Shown here: piece by piece, positions 1-8,827 of the stretch | Position numbering within the stretch: the stretch's first letter is position 1 | Layout of the letters: each line of letters starts with the position of its first letter | Assembly (NCBI RefSeq): GCF_001509475.1 | Contig: NZ_LLZG01000391.1 | Coordinates: 5,350 to 69,349, forward strand | Direction: 5' to 3' | Length of the DNA stretch: 64,000 nt | Source of the DNA: Streptomyces regalis | GTDB taxonomy: Bacteria > Actinomycetota > Actinomycetes > Streptomycetales > Streptomycetaceae | Position numbers and translations under genes: made by a program | The notes under the pieces: generated by a model | The model's input: only the letters and a program-made list of their open reading frames with translations | What the model was told of the DNA's origin: nothing | Databases searched by the model: none

Positions 1-535
1 CGGCGAGGACGCCGATGACGAGGTAGAGGGAGCCGCCCGCGTAGTCGCCGACCAGGTTGGCGGGGACGGCCGGGGGTTCGTCGGGGCTGCCGATCATGCC
101 GAGGGTGCCGGTCAGCGCGATGTACGCGATGTCGTGGCCGGCGCGGTGGGCGAGCGGCCCCTGTTGGCCCCAGCCGGTCATGCGGCCGTAGACGAGCGCC
201 GGGTTGCGGGCGTGGCAGGCATCCGGGCCGACGCCGAGGCGCTCTGCGACGCCGGGGCGGTAGCCCTCGATAAGGATGTCGGCGCGGGCGGCGAGGTCGA
301 GGACGCGGGCGGGGCCGTCGGGGGACTTCAGGTCGACGATCACCGAGCGCTTGTTGCGGTTGGTGACGTCGCACTCGGTGTCGATGGCGAGTCCCGTGCC
401 GCCGGGCCGGTCCACGCGGACCACGTCGGCGCCCAGGTCGGCGAGGAGCATCGCGGCGAACGGGCCGGGCCCGATTCCGGCCAGCTCCACCACGCGCACG
501 CCGGTGAGCGGGCCCTGTCCTGGCGTCGTTGCCAT
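1..535 (-). CDS. CaiB/BaiF-type class III CoA-transferase / alpha-methylacyl-CoA racemase (partial, 3' end outside window)
   Basis: Reading the minus strand from the ATG at 535 gives a protein starting [18 protein letters not shown], then [20 protein letters not shown] and the motif [12 protein letters not shown], all typical of the N-terminal Rossmann part of class III CoA-transferases, which include alpha-methylacyl-CoA racemase. About 178 residues are visible and the gene runs off the left edge. The family moves CoA between acids or racemises 2-methylacyl-CoA in fatty acid and sterol side-chain degradation; which of the two cannot be decided from this half. The conserved catalytic Asp region (motif GYAGGS-like, seen as GDYAGGS) is present near the edge. 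Confidence 0.85.
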   Translation of the reverse strand, partial: MATTPGQGPLTGVRVVELAGIGPGPFAAMLLADLGADVVRVDRPGGTGLAIDTECDVTNRNKRSVIVDLKSPDGPARVLDLAARADILIEGYRPGVAERLGVGPDACHARNPALVYGRMTGWGQQGPLAHRAGHDIAYIALTGTLGMIGSPDEPPAVPANLVGDYAGGSLYLVIGVLA

Positions 536-645
536 CCAAGCCCCCAGGGAGACACGAAGAGAGCGACCCCGGAGGATCGATCACGGAGATATGACACAAC
601 TGCTGTAACACCAGTGATGCTAAGAACTCGTTCCACCAGGCACAA

Positions 646-661
646 GAGCAAGCGCTTAGGA
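646..661. promoter_or_regulatory. Possible operator with AAGCGCTT core upstream of the CoA-transferase
   Basis: An 8-bp perfect palindrome AAGCGCTT at 650-657 lies about 115 bases upstream of the CoA-transferase start in the otherwise gene-free stretch 536-704. Related palindromes are operators of TetR-type regulators of acyl-CoA genes in actinobacteria, which would fit the gene. A short palindrome in GC-rich DNA can arise by chance, so the call is weak. Confidence 0.3.
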
Positions 662-704
662 AGTTACCCGCGGGAAGGCCGACTGCGAACCGCTGCCGGA
701 GAAA

Positions 705-860
705 TCAGCGCCCGTCCAGCTCGGCTATCAGCCGCTTCGGCGCGATCGTGCGGTAGCTCTCCTCCACCCAGTCGCCGCGTGGCTCGACGGCGCCCGGCAT
801 CCCGAGGGCGAACTCGCGCGCTTTCTCCCACTTCTTCAGGGCATTCCCGGGCACGGCCAC
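705..860 (-). pseudogene. Internally deleted MmcQ/YjbR-family protein
   Basis: From the GTG at 860 the product is about 51 residues. It begins like the N-terminus of MmcQ/YjbR DNA-binding-fold proteins (GNALKKWEKAREFALGMPGA) and jumps directly to the family's C-terminal end (DWVEESYRTIAPKRLIAELD). The normal family is about 110-130 residues, so the middle of the double-wing fold is missing, without a frameshift. A GGGAGG ribosome site 6 bases upstream supports the GTG at 860; an upstream TTG at 923 would add a non-family leader. Family assignment rests on the two recognisable ends. It is probably non-functional, though an in-frame product could still be made. Confidence 0.6.
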
Positions 861-952
861 CGCATACCTCCCAGCCTCGTCGTCGGGCTCCGCACTCCTC
901 ACGCTAGCCTCGGCCACCGACAACGGCGCGTGCTGCGAGACCGAGGGGTGTC

Positions 953-2131
953 ATGACCAGGCTGGACCGGGCGGATCGTCCGTACGACATCGTGCTCTTC
1001 GGGGCCACGGGCTTCGTCGGGACACTCACGGCGGAGTACCTCGCCGCGCACGCGCCCGAAGGGCTGCGCTGGGCCGTCGCGGGCCGCAGCAAGGAGAAGC
1101 TGGAGCGGCTGCGCGAGTCGCTGCCCGGCGGCGCGGGGATCGAGGTGCTTGAGGCGGACGTCTCCGATGCGGCCTCGATGCGCCGTCTCGCCGAGCACGC
1201 GCGCGTGGTGGCCACGACGGTGGGTCCCTATGTGACGTACGGCGAGGACCTCGTCGCCGCCTGCGCCGACACCGGCGCCGACTACCTCGACCTGTCGGGT
1301 GAGCCGGAGTTCGTGGACCGGACCTACGTCCGGCACGACGCACGCGCGCGTGAGACGGGTGCGAGGCTGGTGCATGCCTGTGGCTTCGACTCGATCCCGC
1401 ACGACCTGGGCGCGTACTTCACCGTCCAGCAGCTGCCGGAGGGCGTGCCGCTGACCGTGGACGGGTTCGTGACGGCCGACGCCACCTTCTCGGGCGGCAC
1501 GTTCGCGTCGGCGCTCAATCAGTTCTCGCGCGGACGCCAGATGCTGACCGCCGCCCGCGACCGCGCCCACCACGAGCCGCGGCTGATGGGGCGCCGGGCA
1601 CTGGCGCCGACGGGTGCGCCCCGGTTCGCCAAGGAGGTCGGCGCCTGGGCGGTGCCGCTGCCGACGATCGACCCGCAGATCGTCAAGCGATCCGCGCGGG
1701 CCCTCGAGCGCTACGGCCCCGACTTCCGCTACCGCCACTACGCCGCCGTACGGCATCTGCCCATCGCCCTCGGCGGAGTCGCTGCGATGGGCGCGCTTGT
1801 CACGGCCGCCCAACTGCCGCCCGCCCGGCGTTGGTTGTCCGACCGGCTGAAGCCCGGTGAGGGGCCGAGCGCCGAGAAGCGCGCGAAGAGCTGGTTCTCG
1901 GTCCGCTTCGTCGGCGAGGGCGGTGGCCGACGGGTCTTCACCGAGGTCTCGGGCGGCGACCCCGGATACGGCGAGACGGCGAAGATGTTCGCCGAGTCGG
2001 CCCTGTCCCTGGCCTTCGACGACCTGCCGCCGACGGCCGGGCAGGTCACGACGGCCGTCGCGATGGGGGACGCGCTGATCGAGCGGCTGCGTGGAGCGGG
2101 GATCACGTTCCGGGTCGCCGCCGCCAAGTGA
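953..2131 (+). CDS. Saccharopine dehydrogenase-like / trans-acting enoyl reductase family protein
   Basis: The 392-residue protein starts with YDIVLFGATGFVGTLTAEYL, an NAD(P)-binding Rossmann fingerprint (GATGFVG), followed by AVAGRSKEKLERL and VVATTVGPYVTYGE, then LVHACGFDSIPHDLG. This is the pattern of the saccharopine dehydrogenase NADP-binding family, which includes mycobacterial trans-acting enoyl reductases. Length matches the family. The ATG at 953 has GAGGGG four bases upstream. The middle (about residues 255-285) is weakly hydrophobic. Substrate is unknown; a role in lipid or polyketide reduction is inferred from the family only. It is transcribed divergently from the 705-860 remnant. 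Confidence 0.8.
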   Translation: MTRLDRADRPYDIVLFGATGFVGTLTAEYLAAHAPEGLRWAVAGRSKEKLERLRESLPGGAGIEVLEADVSDAASMRRLAEHARVVATTVGPYVTYGEDLVAACADTGADYLDLSGEPEFVDRTYVRHDARARETGARLVHACGFDSIPHDLGAYFTVQQLPEGVPLTVDGFVTADATFSGGTFASALNQFSRGRQMLTAARDRAHHEPRLMGRRALAPTGAPRFAKEVGAWAVPLPTIDPQIVKRSARALERYGPDFRYRHYAAVRHLPIALGGVAAMGALVTAAQLPPARRWLSDRLKPGEGPSAEKRAKSWFSVRFVGEGGGRRVFTEVSGGDPGYGETAKMFAESALSLAFDDLPPTAGQVTTAVAMGDALIERLRGAGITFRVAAAK

Positions 2132-3023
2132 ACCAGCCCGCAGCTTGTCGGACCGGGCCACGGCCAGAGCTGCCGTGCGCTGAAGGCCTGTCGCAAGTGC
2201 GTCGCTGAACGCGACGGCGCGCGCGAACAGGGGCGGCAGCAGGGCGACCTGCCCTTCCCCGTGCACCGCAAGGGGGCGCGGACGGGCCCGGTTGCGTCCG
2301 GGAGCTGCGGTCGGCGCGTGTCGGCGCTGCGCGCTGCGGCGGCCGCAGCCCCGACTCGGGAGTGCGGCGCAGCGCCGCGGCGCCGTTCCGCTGCGCTGCA
2401 GCGCAGCCGCGCGGGCGCCGCGCCGACCGAGACGAGCCCGGCGCCGCGGACGCGGGTGGGCCAGCGACGTCGGCACCGCGGCCAGGCCCTGCGCCTGGCG
2501 CGGCTGCCGCCCGCCGTATTACCGACTGGCGTGGAGCGCGTTGATCGCGCGCCGACGCGCACGGGCAGAACACCTGCGCCACCGGCGTCCCGTATCGCAG
2601 GCACTGGAGGCACTGGAGGCACTGGAGGCACTGGAGGCACTGGATTAGATGGTCGAGCCGTTCCTCACTGCTTGCACGCGCGCTGCCGGGGGACCGAACG
2701 GCCGCCCCAGACCGCGGCGCGCGACCTCGACGGCGAGGTACCCGACGCCACGGCGGGCCGGCCACGTGAGGCGGCCGAGTCGACGGCACCACGGCCGGCC
2801 GGCTTCCCGCCGGGCGGCATCCGGGTGCCACCGGTGCACATTCCGCACGCGATCGAGTCCTCGCCGACGGTCCGGTGCTGCCGGTCCTGGTGGACGGCGA
2901 GAACCGGCTCGTCACCCTGCGGGCGTACATGCAGGTGACGGGCGACGGCACGTCGACCTCCCTTCCCGCCCGCCGCCCCTCCGCCTCGGAACCGGCGGCA
3001 CGTACCTGATTCCGGCGCGGCCG
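2132..3023. other. Gene-poor interval with possible decayed coding patches
   Basis: No open frame here looks like a normal protein; the long frames are Arg/Pro/Ala-rich readings typical of non-coding high-GC DNA. Two patches have coding-like composition. On the minus strand at about 2130-2260 one frame reads GQVALLPPLFARAV. On the plus strand at about 2800-3000 one frame reads VLPVLVDGENRLVTLRAYMQ before a stop at 3007. Neither has a recognised family or an obvious start. They may be gene remnants. Confidence 0.4.
2600..2644. repeat. Five tandem copies of a 9-bp unit (GGCACTGGA)
   Basis: The unit GGCACTGGA is repeated five times without change from 2600 to 2644. There is no spacer between units, so it is a simple minisatellite and not a CRISPR array. 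A multiple of three keeps any overlapping frame open (Gly-Gly-Thr on the plus strand, proline-rich on the minus strand). It lies in the gene-poor interval and could vary in copy number between strains. Confidence 0.9.
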
Positions 3024-4001
3024 TCAGGGTGGCGACGTCAGGGTTCCCAGACGGCGCCGCAGGAAGGACTCCTGGGACAGCACCGCGCCCACGCTGAGGC
3101 CGATCGCGACGGCCACACACACGACGATCAGCCAGGACAGCAGGACGAAGACCGAACCCGCTGAACCGTAGTCGGCCAATGCCCGGTTGAGGGCCCGTGG
3201 CATGTAGAAGTGCGCGGTCACGGACAGGCCGCTGACCGCGACGGCCGTGATGACGGCCCCTGGCAGGAGGGGCTTCCACCGGACGATGCCGCCGAGCAGC
3301 AGATGTTGGGTCCACCACCACATGACCGCCTGTATGACCAGGACGACCGGGAACCCCAGCCCCGCCCCCAGGCCGAACCCGTTGTGCAGCAGCCCTTGCA
3401 CGACCAGTGCGCCGAGCCACAGGGCGATCCACGCCACCCACCTCCACGGAGCGACCTTCGCCTCGGTCCGGGGCAGCTGCCAGGCACGTCTGCACAGCCG
3501 CTGCACCGCGCGGCTCACCGCGGTCGCCGACAGCAGCACCATCAGTCCACCCACCAGACCGGTCGCCTGGCGCAGGTCGTCGGTCGGGGGCTCGAACGCC
3601 TGCTCCACCTGGGCTTTCGCCTGCCCGGTCAGCCCGAAGACGGCGCTGACCGATGCAGTGACCTGGTGCTGCACCGCCTCCGGCGCGTACGCACCCACCA
3701 CGAACAGCAGCGGCACGGCGGTCAGGAAGCACTGCGCCGCGATACGGGTGGCGGAGTCGAAGATGTTCACCGACACCAAGCGGTCCACGAGTGCTGTGAC
3801 CACCGGGAAGCGGGTCTCCACGCGCGCGTGGAACGCTCTCAGCCAGACAGTCGGTTCCCTGATACGGCCGCGCCACCAGGCTTCGCGTCTCACCCGGCCT
3901 GGTCGACTCGGCGGCTTGCCCACCTTGCCGACGGCATCGCTGCGGAAGTCTTCATCGAGCCGCTCCTTCCCATCTCCAGGGTGCGCGACGACGCGGCCCA
4001 C
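3024..4001 (-). CDS. YihY/BrkB-family inner-membrane protein
   Basis: The 325-residue product has about six hydrophobic segments (for example near residues 88-105, 145-162, 186-205, 218-232, 245-265 and 285-310). It contains family-like stretches such as IAAQCFLTAVPLLFVVGAYAP and SAGSVFVLLSWLIVVCVAVA. YihY/BrkB proteins are multi-pass membrane proteins of unclear function (once misannotated as ribonuclease BN). The start is uncertain: GTG at 4001 gives the longest frame, but family similarity begins only around residue 50. Neighbours are a broken DUF389 membrane protein and a GH15 gene. Confidence 0.75.
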   Translation of the reverse strand: MGRVVAHPGDGKERLDEDFRSDAVGKVGKPPSRPGRVRREAWWRGRIREPTVWLRAFHARVETRFPVVTALVDRLVSVNIFDSATRIAAQCFLTAVPLLFVVGAYAPEAVQHQVTASVSAVFGLTGQAKAQVEQAFEPPTDDLRQATGLVGGLMVLLSATAVSRAVQRLCRRAWQLPRTEAKVAPWRWVAWIALWLGALVVQGLLHNGFGLGAGLGFPVVLVIQAVMWWWTQHLLLGGIVRWKPLLPGAVITAVAVSGLSVTAHFYMPRALNRALADYGSAGSVFVLLSWLIVVCVAVAIGLSVGAVLSQESFLRRRLGTLTSPP

Positions 4002-4380
4002 GGCACGCCGCCGCCTCGCCGACGCACGGCAAGTCCTCCTCCTTCCTCACCTCGCGGATGGAGCGTGACGCGATCCGGCCGGTTGACGCGCCGGCTCGGG
4101 CACGCGGAGGGAGCACCTCCCCCGGCGGCTCACCGCGCATCGGGCGATAGTGGGTGCGTACCTGAGTTCCACCGTCGGCCCTGGCTGACAGCGCTCGCCC
4201 AGCGGATCGTGTGCTTCGCCCCTCTGGCTCTTGATCATCAGCTCGCCGCGCAGCGGATCGCCGCAAGGAAGAGGCACTTCTGCCGCCGGAGCCGCCGGAA
4301 CCGCTGGATTCGCAGTACGCGGACTTCGAGCCGCTGCAGCCCCACGAGCCAGGCGTCACCGTGGACGTGGCCGGGATGCC
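4002..4380. other. Interval with an unidentified coding remnant
   Basis: No complete gene is visible. A plus-strand patch at about 4268-4372 reads EEALLPPEPPEPLDSQYADF and then FEPLQPHEPGVTVDVAGMPS, an acidic, proline-rich composition typical of real Streptomyces protein and not of a shadow frame. It is not in the frame of the DUF389 remnant that follows. It may be the remains of the upstream half of that gene or of another gene removed by deletion. Confidence 0.35.
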
Positions 4381-4888
4381 ATCCGCTCTCACCCGGTCGG
4401 CGAGGGCACCTACCTGCAGTCCTTCTACCTGTTCCTGACCGTCGCCGGGATCATCGGCTCGGTCGGCATCATGACGAACTCTCAGATCCTCATCGTGGCG
4501 GCCATGGTGGTCGGCCCCGAGTACAACGCGATCGCCGGCGTCGCGCTCGGCCTGGACCGCCGCAACCGGCGCAGGGTCCGCGAGGGGCTGCGTGCGTCGG
4601 CGGTCGGGTTCTCCCTGGCCATCGTGGTCACCTCTCATCGACACGCCGAATTTCTTCTCCGTCGCCGTGGCCTTCCTCGCCGGCATCGTCGGCATCGTCT
4701 CGCTGACCGAGGCGCGCGGCAGTGCCCTGCTGGGCGTGTTCCTCTCCGTCACCACCATCCCCGCCGCCTCGGGCATGGCGGTCTCCTTGGCGTTCGCCGA
4801 CTGGCACCACGCATGGGGCTCACTGGTCCAGCTGCTGCTCAATGTGGCCGTCCTCGTCCCCGCGCGAGGATCCGGACCGCAGGCTTAG
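4381..4888 (+). pseudogene. DUF389-family membrane protein remnant (internal deletion plus frameshift)
   Basis: From 4381 one frame reads YLQSFYLFLTVAGIIGSVGI followed by TNSQILIVAAMVVGPEYNAI and RASAVGFSLAIVVTS. After about 4632 the homology continues in the next frame as FFSVAVAFLAGIVGIVSLTE, then GVFLSVTTIPAASGMAV and a stop at 4886-4888. These are the conserved transmembrane motifs of DUF389 (NSQILIVGAMVVGPE, SVTTIPAAGNMA). The loop that normally joins the two halves is missing and the frames do not match. No start codon or N-terminal domain is evident, so it is a remnant. Confidence 0.75.
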
Positions 4889-4937
4889 CCTGATCTAGGG
4901 GAATTGGGATGAATTGCACATCGGAAGGGCAGCCCCG

Positions 4938-6778
4938 ATGGGCGACTACCCACTGATCGAGAACCATGGCCTCCTCGGTGATCTGCAGACCGCGGCGCTG
5001 GTGACGACCGACGGGAGCGTCGACTGGTTCTGCGCCCCGAGATTCGACTCGCCCAGTGTGTTCGGCGCACTGCTGGACAAGGACAAGGGCGGGCACTGCA
5101 CGGTCCGCCCGATGCATCACTCGTACGCGACCAAGCAGCTGTACCTGCCCGATACGGCGATCCTGGTCACCCGGTTCATGACGGAGGCGGGCGCCGGAGA
5201 GGTGATCGACTTCATGCCGGTGACCGGAACGACGGTCACGGAAAGTCACCGCCTCGTGAGGATGGTCCGCTGCGTGCGCGGCAGGATGACGTTCGAGTTG
5301 GAGATAGCGCCGAGGTTCGACTACGGGCGGCAGGCGCACCGTCTGCACATCAGCACGCACGGGGCGGTGTTCGCCGCGGAGGACGGCTCGGAGCTCACCG
5401 TGCACCCCATCCGGGAACCGGACGACGAGCGGTTGCTGGACGTGCTCGCCGACCGGCGGGACGCTCTGCACTTCACGCTGACCCTGGAGGCCGGCCAGGA
5501 GCGGGGGCTGGCCCTGGAGTGGGCCGCCGAGGGGCCGCCCAGGGAGATGCGACTGGCCGAGTACCAGCAACTGTTCGACGAGACGGTGCAGTTCTGGCAT
5601 ACCTGGCTGCGTCAGTCGCGCTACACCGGGCGCCTGGCGCGAGACCGTGGAGCGTTCCGCGATCACGCTGAAGCTGATGACCTTCGCGCCCACCGGCGCC
5701 GTGGTGGCCGCCCCGACGGCGGCGCTTCCCGAGCAACTGGGCGGCGAGCGCAAACTGGGACTACCGGTTCACCTGGATCCGTGACGCGTCCTTCTCGGTG
5801 TACGCCCTGCTGGGTCTGGGCTTCACCGACGAGGCCCGGGCGTTCATCCTGTGGCTCGCCGACCGGGTCGAGGAGCGGGCCGGAAGGGACGGTGACACCG
5901 GTCCGCTGAACATCATGTACAAGGTGGACGGGTCCTCCGACCTGGACGAACAGGTTTTCGACCACTGGGAGGGCTACGCGGGTTCAGCGCCGGTACGGAT
6001 CGGCAACGGCGCCGCCTCGCAACTCCAGCTGGACATCTACGGCGAGGCGCTGGACAGGATCCACTTCGCGCACCGGCACGGGCTGCAGATGGGGCACCGC
6101 GGCTGGAACGCGCTGCTGACGAACCTCGACTGGCTGGTCGACCACTGGGACCAGGCGGAGGAGGGCCTGTGGGAGACCCGCGGCGGCCGGCAGGACTTCA
6201 CCTACGGTCGCGTCATGTCCTGGGTGGCCTTCGACCGCGCCCTGCGGCTCGCGGAGTCCAACGGCCGCCCGGCCGCCGCCGAACGCTGGCGCAGGGCCCG
6301 GGACGACTGCTACGAGCAGGTCATGGCCAAGGGCTGGAGCGAGGAACGTCAGGCCTTCGTCCAGCACTACGCCACCGATGTCCTCGACTCCTCGCTGCTG
6401 CGCATGTCGACGGTCGGGTTCCTCACCCCCCAGGACCGGATGTGGACAACGACCCTCAGCGCCATGGAACAGGAACTGGTCAGCGACAGCCTGGTCTACC
6501 GCTACAACCCCGAGGCATCGCCCGACGGCCTGCGCGGCTCGGAAGGCACCTTCTCGCTGTGCACCTTCATGTACGTCGACGCCCTGGCGCGCGCGGGACG
6601 GACCGACAAGGCACGGCTGGTGCTCGAGAAGATGATGGGCTACGCCAACCATCTCGGCCTGTACTCGGAGGAGATCGACCTGACGGGCCGCCAACTGGGC
6701 AACTTCCCCCAGGCGTTCACCCATCTCGCCCTCATCGACGCGGCCATCACCCTCAACGCCGCTCTCGACCGCGGCTAG
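4938..6778 (+). pseudogene. Glycoside hydrolase family 15 (glucoamylase/trehalase-like), split by two +1 frameshifts
   Basis: The ATG at 4938, with GGAAGGG upstream, opens a protein beginning MGDYPLIENHGLLGDLQTAA, then LVTTDGSVDWFCAPRFDSPS, the standard N-terminus of bacterial GH15 glucoamylase/trehalase-like proteins. At 5634 an extra C breaks the frame: YTGR is followed in the +1 frame by [20 protein letters not shown]. At 5752-5754 an extra A breaks it again, after which [20 protein letters not shown] restores homology and continues to TAG at 6776-6778, including the catalytic-region motif GNFPQAFTHLALI. Removing the two bases gives a normal-length (about 612 residue) protein. It is either a recent pseudogene or two sequencing errors. 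The enzyme would hydrolyse alpha-linked glucosides, possibly trehalose. Confidence 0.85.
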
Positions 6779-7082
6779 TGCTCCGACCGGGACCAGCGGA
6801 TACTCCCAATCGTCGGCGCCCAGGTACCAGTCGTGCAGCGCGAGCGTCTTCTGGAACCGGGCCGCAGGCCACGCCCACGATGTCGGCCGTGAAGCGGCTC
6901 CGGCGGTGGGAACGGTGGGTGCCGAGTGGGGTGGGCTCCGTGCGGCGGGGTGCGCGACGGTGCGGGCCGCGGGTTCCTGTCGTATCAGCCGCGTACGGTC
7001 GCGGTCCCGGGGCGTGGCAGCCGCGTACGGCCCTGGTCCCGGGACGTGCCGGCCGCGTCACCCACCTGTCCGGTCAGCACAC
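6779..7082. other. Intergenic stretch with a short minus-strand gene fragment
   Basis: On the minus strand from about 6870 to 6779 one frame reads WAWPAARFQKTLALHDWYLG and ends EYPLVPVGALA before running antisense into the GH15 gene. The composition (Trp, Tyr, Phe rich) looks like true protein and not a shadow. No start, stop or family can be assigned, so it is likely the end of a deleted gene joined to the GH15 3' end. The rest, 6880-7080, shows no gene. Confidence 0.35.
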
Positions 7083-7229
7083 CTAGAGCGGCCACCCCGC
7101 GATCGTGTAGATCATCCCGACGATCCAGCCCAGCCCGGCCAGCGTGGCCAGGACCAGCGCGGCCGTCACGGCACGCTCGACGGGGCGGTCGGGGTCGGCG
7201 AGGGGCTTCGGGGCACGGTGCGTCGTCAT
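7083..7229 (-). CDS. Small single-pass membrane protein
   Basis: ATG at 7229 to TAG at 7083 encodes 48 residues, with an Arg/Pro/Asp-rich cytoplasmic head (MTTHRAPKPLADPDRPVER) and one hydrophobic segment over residues 20-45 (TAALVLATLAGLGWIVGM). The length, clear head/membrane division and the stop just after the membrane segment support a real gene, although no strong ribosome site is visible. Function is unknown. It sits alone between the GH15 pseudogene and endonuclease V. Confidence 0.6.
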   Translation of the reverse strand: MTTHRAPKPLADPDRPVERAVTAALVLATLAGLGWIVGMIYTIAGWPL

Positions 7230-7315
7230 GCGTCAGAGCCTGCCGATCAACGTCGGCCGCGACATCCGTACAGGTACTCAGACGACGTACTCAGTAAGGG
7301 GAATGAGCCGGGGAC

Positions 7316-8464
7316 TCAACCGACGTCATCACTTGTCGGCCAGTCCCCCAACGCTTCCGCGATCCGCTCCCGCACGTCCCGATCGGGCGCGGAGGTGGCG
7401 ATCCGGACGGCGATGGGGCCGATCTGCCAGCCCGCATGATGGTCGAAGAAGGGAGGGGGCCCTGCCTCGTTGTGGGCGACCTTGCCGACCAGCTCCGCGA
7501 GCCGGACCAGCAGCCGCTGCTGGTCCGTCGGGTGCTCCCAGGCATCGAGCCCTCGCCCGCGGACCAGTCCGAACACCTCGCTGCCCCGGCTCCACCGATC
7601 GCGGTCGCCCGCCAGTTCCACCGCGGCGTCGATCTCCGGGGTCCGGCCCACGCCCTCCGCCGCTGCCGCGAGCACCCGCCCCGCCCAGGTCACGGGCAGG
7701 GGCTGGCGCTCGAACAGGGAACGCCCCCACGTCCGGGTGGGGTCGGCCGCTGCTCGGGCGGCGAGCTCCGGCCTCGGACCGGTCGCCTCCTTCAGCGCCC
7801 GGCGGCACAAGGAGTCCGCGCGGCGCGTCGTCTCCGGAAGGCGGTACTCGGGGGTCAGCGCGAGCGTGTGCGCGCAGGCGTTGTCGAGGCTCACCCGGTG
7901 GCCGACCGAGACGAAGACGGGCTTGACGGCATCACGGGTGCGCAGGGCGCGGCCGACCTCCTCGTCGCCCGCCATGAGCGGCGCGGACGACCCGCGCGCG
8001 GCGGCGGGATCGTCGTACGTGAAGGTGAACGGGTTCTTCGCGACGCCGATCGTGGGCAGGCCGGTCAGGACGCCGAGGTGGCTGGCGAGGCCGAAGCGGC
8101 GGGGGTGGGCGAGGCCGTAGCCGTCGCAGACGACGAGGCCGGGCGGGCAGGGCAGGGCGTCGAGGGCGGCCAGGACCGTGGGGATCTCGCGGAAGGCGAG
8201 CAGGCCGGGGACGTAGGGGAAGGAGATCCGCCCGACGGCCGTGGTCTCGGCGACGACGTCGAGGGTCGCCGCGTCCAACACGACCGCTGCTGCGGCGACC
8301 ACGTCCCGCTCGTCGTCGTAGGCCACGTCGACACCGGTCACGTGCCCGGCTCCGGGCGGCGGGCCCGGCTCGTCGAGCACCACCCGCTCCCGCAACTCGT
8401 CCTGGACGGCGCGGGCTTCTTCCTCGGTCGCGGGCCAGCCCGCGGGAATGCGTACGGTCGTCAT
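7316..8464 (-). CDS. nfi: Endonuclease V with a C-terminal extension of about 150 residues
   Basis: The first 230 or so residues are endonuclease V, which cuts DNA near deoxyinosine. Visible motifs are TGVDVAYDDE with Asp46, the PYVPGLLAFRE segment (about 83-93) with Glu93, VVCDGYGLAHPRRFGLASHL with Asp114, Lys143 in GVAKNP, and VSVGHRVSLDNA with the conserved His. Bacterial endonuclease V normally ends near RALKEAT; this one continues for about 150 residues (RSLFERQPLPVTWAGRVL ... WEHPTDQQRLLVRLAELVGK ... FFDHHAGWQIGPIAVRIA) to the stop at 7316. The extension has no recognised motif and resembles a separate small protein. Start is the ATG at 8464. The reading frame shows no break at the junction. 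Confidence 0.85.
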   Translation of the reverse strand: MTTVRIPAGWPATEEEARAVQDELRERVVLDEPGPPPGAGHVTGVDVAYDDERDVVAAAAVVLDAATLDVVAETTAVGRISFPYVPGLLAFREIPTVLAALDALPCPPGLVVCDGYGLAHPRRFGLASHLGVLTGLPTIGVAKNPFTFTYDDPAAARGSSAPLMAGDEEVGRALRTRDAVKPVFVSVGHRVSLDNACAHTLALTPEYRLPETTRRADSLCRRALKEATGPRPELAARAAADPTRTWGRSLFERQPLPVTWAGRVLAAAAEGVGRTPEIDAAVELAGDRDRWSRGSEVFGLVRGRGLDAWEHPTDQQRLLVRLAELVGKVAHNEAGPPPFFDHHAGWQIGPIAVRIATSAPDRDVRERIAEALGDWPTSDDVG

Positions 8465-8527
8465 GGTGGGCACGAGCGTACGGTGCCGGGGCCGGCCGGC
8501 GCGGGCCCCGGGGGTAGGCTCGCGATC

Positions 8528-8824
8528 ATGTTCGTGCTGGAGCTGACCTACACCGCCCCGCTCGATGCCGTCGACGCCGTGCTGGAGGCGCATGTGGCGT
8601 GGCTCGACGAGCAGTACGAGAAGGGGTTCTTTCTCGCCTCCGGGCGCAAGAACCCCCGCGACGGCGGGGTGATCCTCGCCGTCGCGGAGGACCGGGCCCG
8701 GATCGAGGAGATCGCCGCGACGGATCCGTTCGTCGGCGCCGGGGTCTGCGCGTACCGCATCACCGAGTTCGCCGCCACGAAGACGGCGCCGGAGCTGGCA
8801 CGGTACCGCGAGACGCTCGGCTGA
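8528..8824 (+). CDS. YciI family protein
   Basis: This 98-residue protein begins MFVLELTYTAPLDAVDAVLE, contains AHVAWLDEQYEKGFFLASGR, and has DPFVGAGVCAYRITEFA near the end. This is the YciI ferredoxin-like fold family, with the conserved His (HVAWL) and Asp (TDPF) that form its putative active site. Function of most YciI proteins is unknown. It is divergent from endonuclease V, with 63 bases between the starts, and its stop lies 3 bases from that of the convergent gene at 8828. Confidence 0.85.
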   Translation: MFVLELTYTAPLDAVDAVLEAHVAWLDEQYEKGFFLASGRKNPRDGGVILAVAEDRARIEEIAATDPFVGAGVCAYRITEFAATKTAPELARYRETLG

Positions 8825-8827
8825 ACC

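Noticed and set aside
899..2476. 525-codon minus-strand frame opposite the saccharopine-reductase-like gene
   Set aside because: Low-complexity Arg/Gly/Asp translation, antisense to a clear Rossmann protein; only its first part overlaps a mildly coding-like patch.
2600..2644. CRISPR array
   Set aside because: Units of 9 bp without spacers and no cas genes nearby; it is a minisatellite.
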